DNA from: Acidobacteriota bacterium
GTDB taxonomy: Bacteria; Acidobacteriota; Terriglobia; UBA7540
NCBI GenBank assembly: GCA_021780055.1
Contig: JAJXZM010000496.1
Location: forward strand, 1 to 5,659
DNA: 5,659 nt
Direction: 5' to 3'
Below the pieces are notes generated by a model. The model had not been told where the DNA came from, searched no databases, and saw only the letters and a program-made list of their open reading frames with translations. The position numbers and the translations under genes are program-made. Shown here in pieces: positions 1 through 5,659 of the stretch (position 1 is the stretch's first letter; each line of letters begins with the position of its first letter).

Positions 1-710
1 GCGCGCCAACGGAGGACAATCAGATCGAGAAACATGCGCGTGGAATCACGCAGGAAATGGATCTTGGTGGCGGGATTATCGTTCCAGCGGACGGGCACTT
101 CCACAATCTTCCCGCCCAGGTGCTGGATCAGGAAAAGCACCTCTGGGTCAAAACCGAACCGCTCAACCTGCTGCAGTTCAAAAGCCCTGCGCGTTGAGCC
201 CCTGCGGAAGAGTTTAAGCCCGCATTGGGTGTCGTGAAGCTTGAGCCCTGTAAACAGTCTGACCAGCAGATTGAAGAAGCGCCCGGCAAGCTCCCGCCGC
301 AACGGCTGATGGACACCAATCAGCTTCCGGTCGAGAGCCCGTGAACCGATTGCGGCATCGGCCGACTCGGACTCCAGTGCAGCCAGCAACTTGTCCGCCT
401 CCTCAATGGGGGCGGAAAGATCGGCATCTGTAAAGAGGACCACTTTGCCCTGCGCTTCCAGAACGCCGCGCCGAACGCTGAACCCTTTGCCGCGGTTGAC
501 CACGTTCAAAAGTACCTGCGTGCTGGGCCAGAGCGATTGAAATTCCCTGAACAGGTCCGCAGTACGGTCGCTGGAGCCATCGTCCACAAGCACGATCTCG
601 ACCTCAAAGGGCTTTGAGGAGGCGTACTTCCGGACTTCATCCAGCGTCTTCCCTACCCTCAGAGACTCATTGTAGGCAGGGATAACAATGCTTAGGTACG
701 GGCTAGCCAT
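1..710 (-). CDS. Family 2 glycosyltransferase, dolichyl/polyprenyl-phosphate sugar synthase type (C-terminus off window)
   Basis: Transfers a sugar from a nucleotide sugar, probably to a polyprenyl-phosphate carrier at the cytoplasmic membrane, feeding envelope or glycan assembly. The 236 visible residues carry a GT-A fold in the usual order: SIVIPAYNES near residues 7-16, LVDDGSSDRT at 41-50 for the nucleotide, TDADLS at 94-99 as the DxD metal site, and HDTQCGLKLFRR at 159-170, a signature shared with ALG5-like dolichyl-phosphate glucosyltransferases. VEVPVRWND follows at 203-211. The reading frame is open to the window edge, so any C-terminal membrane segment cannot be judged. The start is the first ATG after an in-frame TGA 24 bases upstream. 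There is no purine-rich Shine-Dalgarno; the bases before ATG are C-rich. The donor sugar cannot be told from sequence: glucose and mannose are both possible. The family call is secure. Confidence 0.93.
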   Translation of the reverse strand, partial: MASPYLSIVIPAYNESLRVGKTLDEVRKYASSKPFEVEIVLVDDGSSDRTADLFREFQSLWPSTQVLLNVVNRGKGFSVRRGVLEAQGKVVLFTDADLSAPIEEADKLLAALESESADAAIGSRALDRKLIGVHQPLRRELAGRFFNLLVRLFTGLKLHDTQCGLKLFRRGSTRRAFELQQVERFGFDPEVLFLIQHLGGKIVEVPVRWNDNPATKIHFLRDSTRMFLDLIVLRWR

Positions 711-894
711 AGGGGGCAGAATATAATCCGGTCACTCCACAAATTGCAACGGAATTCGAGTTAAGAACAGCTAATGAAGAGCAATCCTGAGGCAGCAATT
801 GCTTTATTGTCCCGAGTGGGCCGAGGCTCCGGCGTTCTGCCATCAAGTGCCTCGAGGTAACGCTGCTCTTACGAAGTCGCTGCCGGAACCTTCG
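711..894. other. Intergenic region between pcm and the glycosyltransferase gene
   Basis: This 184-bp gap holds the promoter-like pair at 720-749. A 46-codon minus-strand open frame (ATG at 843, stop at 703-705) overlaps the glycosyltransferase start. It has no Shine-Dalgarno or recognisable product, and I do not call it a gene. I see no stem followed by a T-run, so no clear terminator for pcm. Confidence 0.5.
720..749 (-). promoter_or_regulatory. Candidate sigma-70-type promoter of the glycosyltransferase gene
   Basis: On the minus strand TTGCAA (744-749) is followed after 18 bases by TATATT (720-725), close to the -35 and -10 consensus. The -10 ends only nine bases before the ATG at 710. 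If it is used, the transcript would begin at or next to the start codon, which would fit the missing Shine-Dalgarno. Sequence resemblance only. Confidence 0.35.
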
Positions 895-1554
895 CTACCA
901 TGCGCGCTCCGGCCACGCCTGCCGCCCAACCAGTGGAACAAACTGGCAGGCGTCCAGTTCGCGGATGGAAATCTCTTCTCCGTGTTTGGAGATCACCTGA
1001 AGCGTCTGCAACTGGAGCGTCCCGACAGGGATCACCAGCCGCCCGCCTTCGGCCAACTGGCTGACCAGAGCTTGCGGGACCGCCGGTGCAGCAGCGGGCA
1101 CAAGAATTGCATTGTAGGGCGCTCCGGCCGGATAGCCTTCGCTTCCATCTTCGGGAATAACCCGAATGCCGCGGTAACCGAGGCGCGCCAGGCATTCGCG
1201 CGCGGATTCCGCCAGGCTCCGGACCCTTTCCATGGTGATCACTTCCGCGCCCAGATACGCCAGGATCGCGGCCTGGTAGCCTGAACCCGTGCCAATTTCC
1301 AGCACTTTGTCCCCCGGACAAACATGGGCTGCTTCCGTCATGGCCGCCACCATATACGGTTGCGAAATAGTCTGGCCTTCCCCAATCATGATGGGACGGT
1401 CGTCGTAAGCTGCTTGCTGATGTGCCAGAGGAACAAACTCGTGCCGTGGCACCTCAAACATGGCAAGCAGAACACGCGGGTCGCTGATTCCCCGCCGTCG
1501 TAACTGCCACTCAATCATGGCTCGGCGTTCGGATTCGAACAGAAATGCAGTCAT
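895..1554 (-). CDS. pcm: Protein-L-isoaspartate O-methyltransferase
   Basis: Cytoplasmic repair enzyme that methylates L-isoaspartyl residues of aged proteins with S-adenosylmethionine, starting their return to normal aspartate. The 219-residue product has the family's usual length and motifs: GQTISQPYMVAAMTE at 60-74 (substrate loop with Ser64), VLEIGTGSGYQAA at 84-96 (SAM motif I), acidic Glu109 after strand 2, PEDGSEGYPAGAPYNAILVPAAAP at 134-157 and FVPLVG at 205-210. Two positions differ from the usual wording: GDG reads EDG (135-137) and V-T-A-A-A-P reads VPAAAP. The start at 1554 is the first ATG after an in-frame TGA three codons upstream. No good Shine-Dalgarno precedes it, and Met13 (ATG at 1518) is an alternative. 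It follows the AraC gene by 89 bp on the same strand and may be read through from it, but no functional link is evident. Not part of the aldehyde theme. Confidence 0.96.
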   Translation of the reverse strand: MTAFLFESERRAMIEWQLRRRGISDPRVLLAMFEVPRHEFVPLAHQQAAYDDRPIMIGEGQTISQPYMVAAMTEAAHVCPGDKVLEIGTGSGYQAAILAYLGAEVITMERVRSLAESARECLARLGYRGIRVIPEDGSEGYPAGAPYNAILVPAAAPAVPQALVSQLAEGGRLVIPVGTLQLQTLQVISKHGEEISIRELDACQFVPLVGRQAWPERAW

Positions 1555-1561
1555 GGGAATT

Positions 1562-1587
1562 CAGGGCACAGCCTGCGCGAAGCCCTG
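1562..1587 (-). repeat. Inverted repeat in the pcm leader
   Basis: CAGGGC and GCCCTG (1582-1587 and 1562-1567, read on the minus strand) form perfect 6-bp arms around a 14-base loop, ending 7 bases before the pcm ATG. No T-run follows, so it is not a typical terminator. In RNA it would sit where a ribosome binding site is expected. It may be chance. Confidence 0.35.
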
Positions 1588-1643
1588 CTAAATATTATCT
1601 TCCTCCGTTCAGGGGCATGTGTCGAGCGCTACGATGGCGGAAA

Positions 1644-2603
1644 TCAATCCGCTGCCGGTGCCGGGTCAGGCCAGGGGCGAGCGTCTTGCCGCAACCTGGC
1701 GATGTCGCGGGTGGGCGCACTTCCAAAGAAACGGCTGTATTCCCTGCTGAACTGGGATGGACTTAGGTAGCCCACCTGCTGGCTCGCGCCGCCTGCGTCC
1801 ATCATTGCCGACAACATGAGGCGCCTTGCTTCCTGAAGGCGTAATACCTTTTGATAGTGCAGGGGGCTCATTGAGGTGACAGCCTTGAAGTGCTCGTGGA
1901 AAGACGAAACACTCATGTTCACCAGGTCGGCCAGTTCGTCGACCTTCATGGGCTGGGAGTAGTTTTCGCGCAACCAGGTAATCGCCTTCGCAACCCTTTG
2001 CACGCTGGACTCAGCAAAACCCATTTGAGCAACGCGAATGCCAATAGGGCTGCGCAGCAAGCGGATCAGAATCTCGTCCACGGCAAGGGGGGCGAGGAGT
2101 TCGGCGTCTCCGGGCTGCCGTAAACACTCAAATAATCTGGTCGCAGCATTGATGATACTCTCGTCGACGGGAGTGATGTAAACCGCCTTCCTCTCCTGAG
2201 CAGGAGGTACGCCGTGAGGAAACACCTTCAAGACCAACCCGGCAATCCTGGGCGCGTCGAGGTCGAGCCTTAAAGAGAGGTATGGTTTGGCGAAGCTCGC
2301 TTGCGTGACCTGTGCCGCAATGGGAAGTGCGACGGAAAAGACGATCATCCGCGATGAGTCGTACTCGTAAACTTCCTCCCCCACGATAACCGTCTTGGCC
2401 CCTTGCGCGACGATGCACAAGGAAGGCACCCGCAGCACATGCGCGCATTCCTTGTTAATTCGTGAGAAGCGTCCGGCATGCACACCGGGAATGCTCAGGT
2501 CAAAACTGCCGTCGTGCGGGGCATATGCGCTGATCAGGCACGCCAGCTTCTCAATGGCGGGCTCGCCACCCGGCTGCCCGGGACACGAAGTTCCAACCTG
2601 CAT
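1644..2603 (-). CDS. AraC-family transcriptional regulator with AraC_N (YqhC-like) sensor domain
   Basis: DNA-binding regulator of 319 residues. Residues about 20-175 form the AraC_N cupin-like sensor domain, recognisable by LCIVAQGAKTVIVGEEVYEYD (62-82), FSVALPI (89-95) and YLSLRLDLD (108-116). Residues about 203-300 form the two helix-turn-helix units: VDELADLVNMSVSSFHEHFK at 221-240 and the family signature VGYLSPSQFSREYSRFFG at 277-294. In E. coli the AraC_N regulator YqhC activates aldehyde reductase genes (yqhD, dkgA) in response to glyoxal-type electrophiles. Here the neighbours are an alcohol dehydrogenase and an aldo/keto reductase, so a similar role is inferred. The sensor half has Cys53, Cys63 and Cys160, possible electrophile-reactive sites. 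The gene begins 21 bp after the dehydrogenase stop behind AGGAGG, so it is co-transcribed with its likely target and may regulate its own operon. The effector is not shown by sequence. Confidence 0.93.
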   Translation of the reverse strand: MQVGTSCPGQPGGEPAIEKLACLISAYAPHDGSFDLSIPGVHAGRFSRINKECAHVLRVPSLCIVAQGAKTVIVGEEVYEYDSSRMIVFSVALPIAAQVTQASFAKPYLSLRLDLDAPRIAGLVLKVFPHGVPPAQERKAVYITPVDESIINAATRLFECLRQPGDAELLAPLAVDEILIRLLRSPIGIRVAQMGFAESSVQRVAKAITWLRENYSQPMKVDELADLVNMSVSSFHEHFKAVTSMSPLHYQKVLRLQEARRLMLSAMMDAGGASQQVGYLSPSQFSREYSRFFGSAPTRDIARLRQDARPWPDPAPAAD

Positions 2604-2609
2604 GATGCC

Positions 2610-2615
2610 CCTCCT
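2610..2615 (-). promoter_or_regulatory. Strong Shine-Dalgarno of the AraC-family gene
   Basis: AGGAGG lies 6 bases before the ATG at 2603, inside the 21-bp gap after the dehydrogenase stop. It fixes the start of the regulator and supports translation from a shared transcript. Confidence 0.85.
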
Positions 2616-2624
2616 CGCTTCTGT

Positions 2625-3683
2625 TTACTCCGACTTGAGAGAAGCCATATCGATGGAGAAGCGGTATTTCACGTCGGATTTTAGCAGCCTCTCGTAGGCT
2701 TCATTCACCTTCTGGATAGGGATGACTTCCACATCGGAGGTAATGTTATGCTCACTGCAGAAGTCGAGCATCTCCTGTGTTTCGGCAATGCCGCCGATCA
2801 ACGAGCCGGAAAGACTTCGGCGCCTGATCAGGAGCGCGAAGGCTGCAACACCAAGAGGCTTTGGGGGCGCGCCAACCAGGGTGATATTACCGTCCCGGTT
2901 GAGCAGATTGATATAGGCGTTGATGTCGTGATCGGCGGAGACGGCGTCAAGAATAAAGTCGAAGCTGCCGTCGTGTTTCTGCATCTCGTCGCCGTTGCGA
3001 GAGACGACCACTTCGTCGGCGCCGAGGCGCATCGCATCTTCCTTCTTGCCGGGCGAGGTTGTAAAAACAACAGTGTGCGCACCAAGCGCGTGCGCAAACT
3101 TCACTCCCATGTGCCCCAGGCCGCCGAGGCCGACCACTCCAACTTTCTTCCCCTTGGTAACGCCCCAGTGTCGCATGGGCGAATAGGTGGTGATTCCGGC
3201 GCAGAGCAAGGGCGCGGCGCCGGCGAGATCAAGGCTGGAAGGAACGTGCAGCACAAAGCGTTCGTCAACAACCACGCTGTCGGAGTAACCGCCATAGGTG
3301 ACGCCCCCGAGGTGCTTGTCAGGAAAATTGTAGGTGAGAGTCACATTCGGGCAGAACTGCTCCTGGCTGGCGCGGCACTCCGGGCATGTGCCATCCGAAT
3401 CGACCATGCAGCCAACCGCCGCGATGTCGCCAGGCTTGAACTTAGTGACGCCGGAACCAACCTTGGTGACCCGTCCCACAATCTCATGCCCCGGAGTACA
3501 GGGGTAGGTGGTGGGCATGGCTTCGACCCATTCGTTGCGGACTGTGTGGAGATCAGAATGGCAGATGCCGCAGAAGAGGATTTCGATTTGTACGTCGTTT
3601 TCAGACGGGTCGCGGCGCGAGATTACCGTTGCGGAAAGAGGCGATGTCGAACTGGGAGCAGAATAGGCTTTCGCTTTGTACAT
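2625..3683 (-). CDS. Zinc-dependent NADP-type alcohol dehydrogenase (YahK / cinnamyl alcohol dehydrogenase class)
   Basis: Medium-chain dehydrogenase/reductase of 352 residues that interconverts aldehydes and primary alcohols in the cytoplasm; YahK-type members work mainly as NADPH aldehyde reductases. Catalytic zinc ligands are visible: Cys41 in CGICHSD, His66-Glu67 in TPGHEIVG and Cys161 in PLLCAGITTYSP. The structural zinc lobe (97-111) reads D-x2-C-x2-C-x7-C, with Asp97 where E. coli YahK has Cys; Cys100, Cys103 and Cys111 remain. The Rossmann motif GLGGLG is at 185-190, and TTSPGKK at 208-214 after strand 2 suits NADPH phosphate binding. SLIGGIAETQEMLDFC and DVKYRFSIDM close the family pattern. 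The start is preceded by AGGAG at an 11-base spacing. It is the first gene of the two-gene operon with the AraC regulator and is divergent from the VOC gene. Substrate is inferred to be short or aromatic aldehydes; the class call is firm. Confidence 0.96.
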   Translation of the reverse strand: MYKAKAYSAPSSTSPLSATVISRRDPSENDVQIEILFCGICHSDLHTVRNEWVEAMPTTYPCTPGHEIVGRVTKVGSGVTKFKPGDIAAVGCMVDSDGTCPECRASQEQFCPNVTLTYNFPDKHLGGVTYGGYSDSVVVDERFVLHVPSSLDLAGAAPLLCAGITTYSPMRHWGVTKGKKVGVVGLGGLGHMGVKFAHALGAHTVVFTTSPGKKEDAMRLGADEVVVSRNGDEMQKHDGSFDFILDAVSADHDINAYINLLNRDGNITLVGAPPKPLGVAAFALLIRRRSLSGSLIGGIAETQEMLDFCSEHNITSDVEVIPIQKVNEAYERLLKSDVKYRFSIDMASLKSE

Positions 3684-3694
3684 GTATACTTACG

Positions 3695-3699
3695 CTCCT
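3695..3699 (-). promoter_or_regulatory. Shine-Dalgarno of the alcohol dehydrogenase gene
   Basis: AGGAG lies 11 bases before the ATG at 3683. The spacing is slightly long but usable, and it agrees with the start expected from YahK homologues. Confidence 0.7.
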
Positions 3700-3747
3700 A
3701 AACGAGAAATTTAACGCACGTACAAGGTGCGCGGGATTGCAGCGCGA

Positions 3748-3781
3748 CAAAGAGGACATTGATCACGAATGTCGGACTTTG
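3748..3781. repeat. Bipartite inverted repeat upstream of the alcohol dehydrogenase, candidate operator
   Basis: The inner arms GACATT (3755-3760) and AATGTC (3768-3773) are perfect complements around 7 bases. The outer arms CAAAG (3748-3752) and CTTTG (3777-3781) continue the dyad with a one-base offset. The element lies about 65-100 bp upstream of the dehydrogenase ATG, where an activator or repressor could act. No partner protein can be assigned; AraC-family proteins more often use direct repeats. Confidence 0.35.
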
Positions 3782-3997
3782 CAACAACCCTGCAGGTCTC
3801 TATTTTTGATGCACCTGTCTACTTTCGGTTGCGGCTAAATCCAGCCCTGATCGATTGGCCCATATCCCGGTTTCTTGTACAGCTTGTTCAGACTGCCAGG
3901 AATATCAGGTTTAAAGACCTCTTTGAATCATTAGGCGACTATTACCGGTATTACTTTCGTGGCCGCTCGCCAGCTATGGATGTATTATGGTGCTGCA

Positions 3998-4438
3998 ATG
4001 CGCCCGCAACCTCTCATCGCAGTTACCGATGTAGAAGCCAGCAGCCGGTGGTACCAACGCCTGTTGGGCTGCCGGAGCTACCATGGAGGCCCACAATACG
4101 AACAACTGGTCTCGAATGGCCAGATGGTTCTTCAACTGCACAGCTTCAAAGTTGAACACCACCATGGGCCGATTGGCAACCGCAATGACAAGCCCTACGG
4201 AAACGGCGTCCTGCTCTGGTTCGAAGTGGACGACTTTGACGCGGTCTTGCAGCGCGCCGCTGAGATGGGCGTGGAAATTGTGCTGCCCAAGCATCGAAAC
4301 CCTCCGGATGACAGCGGCGGTCCGAACCATTGGGAGTGCTGGATGCGAGACCCGGACGGGTATCTCGTCGTAGTTGCCAGCCCGTATGGGACAGCCGACG
4401 GAACATGGCGTCCAGAGCACGAGAATCCATGGGGTTGA
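3998..4438 (+). CDS. VOC-family protein (glyoxalase / bleomycin-resistance fold)
   Basis: Small cytoplasmic protein of 146 residues in the vicinal oxygen chelate superfamily, whose members include glyoxalase I, extradiol dioxygenases and drug-binding resistance proteins. Two beta-alpha-beta modules are visible. The first runs from PLIAVTDVEASSRWYQRLLG (5-24) to MVLQLHSF (43-50); the second from NGVLLWFEVDDFDAVLQRAAEMG (69-91) to HWECWMRDPDGYLVVVASP (111-129). Glu113 lies where many members have a metal-binding glutamate, and the first module has an H-H-H-G-P stretch at 54-58. The substrate is unknown; a reactive dicarbonyl or aldehyde adduct would suit the neighbours. The start is uncertain: ATG 3998 gives the N-terminus typical of the family, but ATG 3980 or GTG 3959 are in frame and none has a good Shine-Dalgarno. 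It is the only plus-strand gene and ends 36 bp from the stop of the convergent cupin gene. Confidence 0.9.
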   Translation: MRPQPLIAVTDVEASSRWYQRLLGCRSYHGGPQYEQLVSNGQMVLQLHSFKVEHHHGPIGNRNDKPYGNGVLLWFEVDDFDAVLQRAAEMGVEIVLPKHRNPPDDSGGPNHWECWMRDPDGYLVVVASPYGTADGTWRPEHENPWG

Positions 4439-4474
4439 GAGGAATGCGTCCCCAGCCGGCGCAGGGTTTCCGCG

Positions 4475-4870
4475 TTACTTTTGGTATTGCTCGTCGGTCA
4501 CCTTCTCCATCCAGTCAACAACCTTGCCATCGAACCTTTCCTGAAGGGCCATGTGTGTCATGGCAGTGGACGGAGTAGCGCCATGCCAGTGCTTCTCACC
4601 CGGCAGGATTGCCACGACGTCGCCCGGGCGAATTTCCTCAACCGGCCATCCCCAGCGCTGCACCCATCCGCAACCTGCGGTGACGATCAGTGTCTGGCCA
4701 AGCGGGTGCGTGTGCCAGGCCGTCCGAGCCCCCGGCTCGAACGTTACACTGGCGCCTTGAACGCGTGCCGGATCGGGCGCCTGGAATAGTGGATCGATTC
4801 GCACGGTGCCGGTGAACCACTCATCCGGTCCCTTGCTGGAGGGCTGTGCCCCCACTCTTTTGATTTCCAT
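4475..4870 (-). CDS. Small cupin, homologous to the manganese hydroxynitrile lyase of Granulicella
   Basis: Single-domain cupin of 131 residues. The double-motif metal site is intact: His53, His55 and Gln59 in WHTHPLGQ, and His94 in PGEKHWHG (90-97), the ligand set reported for the manganese cupin (R)-selective hydroxynitrile lyase of Granulicella tundricola. The length and numbering agree with that enzyme as I recall it, including the active-site positions Ala40, Val42 and Gln110, plus His96 and His106. Such enzymes split cyanohydrins into an aldehyde and HCN, or the reverse, in vitro; their natural role is unsettled. Similar cupins are often annotated only as cupin-domain proteins. The start is well set: AGAGGAG sits 9 bases before the ATG. 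It follows the aldo/keto reductase by 97 bp on the same strand, with two alternative hairpins between them. Activity on cyanohydrins is inferred from the family, not shown. Confidence 0.92.
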   Translation of the reverse strand: MEIKRVGAQPSSKGPDEWFTGTVRIDPLFQAPDPARVQGASVTFEPGARTAWHTHPLGQTLIVTAGCGWVQRWGWPVEEIRPGDVVAILPGEKHWHGATPSTAMTHMALQERFDGKVVDWMEKVTDEQYQK

Positions 4871-4879
4871 TTCTCTGTA

Positions 4880-4886
4880 CTCCTCT
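4880..4886 (-). promoter_or_regulatory. Strong Shine-Dalgarno of the cupin gene
   Basis: AGAGGAG lies 9 bases before the ATG at 4870 and settles the start. It suggests efficient translation independent of the upstream aldo/keto reductase. Confidence 0.8.
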
Positions 4887-4905
4887 CGTCGCCTTGATAT
4901 CCGTT

Positions 4906-4939
4906 TGGCTGCGTTTCCGGCCTGCTGGCGCAGCCAGCA
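4906..4939 (-). promoter_or_regulatory. Two overlapping, mutually exclusive hairpins between the aldo/keto reductase and cupin genes
   Basis: In the minus-strand transcript TGCTGGC (4939-4933) can pair with GCCAGCA (4929-4923) across a 3-base loop. Alternatively TGGCTGCG (4936-4929) can pair with CGCAGCCA (4913-4906) across 15 bases. The segment 4936-4929 belongs to both, so only one stem can form at a time. Neither is followed by a T-run, and neither covers the Shine-Dalgarno at 4880-4886, so a transcript-processing or stability role is as possible as attenuation. Confidence 0.45.
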
Positions 4940-4967
4940 TGCAATCGGATACTACGATTCCTGCAGT

Positions 4968-5659
<692 letters not shown>

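Larger units (their letters stand above)
3684..3997. promoter_or_regulatory. Divergent intergenic region between alcohol dehydrogenase and VOC genes
   Basis: This 314-bp stretch must hold the promoters of the minus-strand dehydrogenase-regulator operon and probably of the plus-strand VOC gene. It is more AT-rich than the genes around it, falling to about 35% GC at 3901-3960 just before the VOC gene. It contains the bipartite inverted repeat at 3748-3781 and a tandem TATTAC repeat (3940-3945 and 3949-3954) with an 8-bp palindrome TACCGGTA at 3943-3950. I could not pick a convincing -35/-10 pair for either gene. An open frame from ATG 3769 crosses it, but it runs 158 bp into the VOC gene in another frame and resembles nothing I know, so I treat it as non-coding. 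Confidence 0.55.

Noticed and set aside
703..843. 46-codon minus-strand frame overlapping the glycosyltransferase start
   Set aside because: No Shine-Dalgarno, no recognisable protein, and short enough to occur by chance.
799..1284. Plus-strand open frame of 161 codons opposite pcm
   Set aside because: It is mostly antisense to an unmistakable methyltransferase, its translation has no recognisable fold, and it has no credible ribosome site.
2748..3701. Long plus-strand open frame of 317 codons opposite the alcohol dehydrogenase
   Set aside because: It lies almost wholly antisense to a clear YahK-class gene. Long antisense frames are common in GC-rich codon usage, and its translation shows no recognisable domain.
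3786..3800. 8-bp palindrome CCTGCAGG in the divergent gap
   Set aside because: Short palindrome without flanking symmetry; expected by chance and tied to nothing nearby.
3769..4155. Plus-strand open frame of 128 codons overlapping the VOC gene
   Set aside because: It overlaps the VOC gene by 158 bp in another frame, and its second half is a frame-shifted reading of VOC sequence. The first 65 codons resemble no family I know.
4439..4474. Possible bidirectional terminator between the VOC and cupin stops
   Set aside because: The 36-bp gap is GC-rich around GCCGGC, but I find no stable paired arms followed by a T-run on either strand.

Overview
The window comes from a bacterial chromosome of moderately high GC content (by eye about 55-60% in genes). 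It looks like a free-living soil bacterium, most likely an acidobacterium. That is an inference: the cupin at 4475-4870 matches, residue for residue at the key positions I remember, the 131-residue manganese cupin hydroxynitrile lyase of Granulicella tundricola. There are seven genes, two of them cut by the window ends. I see no tRNA or rRNA gene, mobile element, CRISPR array or convincing rho-independent terminator.

Layout from left to right. 1-710 (-) is a family 2 glycosyltransferase of the dolichyl/polyprenyl-phosphate sugar synthase type, missing its C-terminus. 895-1554 (-) is protein-L-isoaspartate O-methyltransferase (pcm). 1644-2603 (-) is an AraC-family regulator with the AraC_N type of sensor domain seen in YqhC. 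2625-3683 (-) is a zinc, NADP-type alcohol dehydrogenase of the YahK/cinnamyl-alcohol-dehydrogenase class. 3684-3997 is a 314-bp divergent intergenic region. 3998-4438 (+) is a VOC (glyoxalase/bleomycin-resistance fold) protein. 4475-4870 (-) is the HNL-like cupin. 4968-5659 (-) is an aldo/keto reductase missing its N-terminus.

The right-hand five genes (regulator, alcohol dehydrogenase, VOC protein, cupin, aldo/keto reductase) form a coherent accessory module for reactive carbonyl chemistry. Two NADP-type carbonyl/alcohol reductases, a glyoxalase-fold protein and a cupin of a fold known to make or break cyanohydrins sit beside a regulator of the family that, in E. coli, switches on aldehyde reductases in response to glyoxal-type electrophiles. 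The dehydrogenase and regulator form a tight two-gene operon (21 bp between them, strong Shine-Dalgarno). The aldo/keto reductase and cupin lie in tandem 97 bp apart. The VOC gene is the only one on the + strand; it runs toward the cupin and is divergent from the dehydrogenase.

The left-hand genes (pcm and the glycosyltransferase) look like ordinary housekeeping or envelope genes that share the strand but not the theme. The most interesting points are the HNL-like cupin inside an aldehyde-stress cluster, two mutually exclusive hairpins in the leader of that cupin, an Asp replacing one structural-zinc cysteine of the dehydrogenase, and a bipartite inverted repeat upstream of the dehydrogenase.
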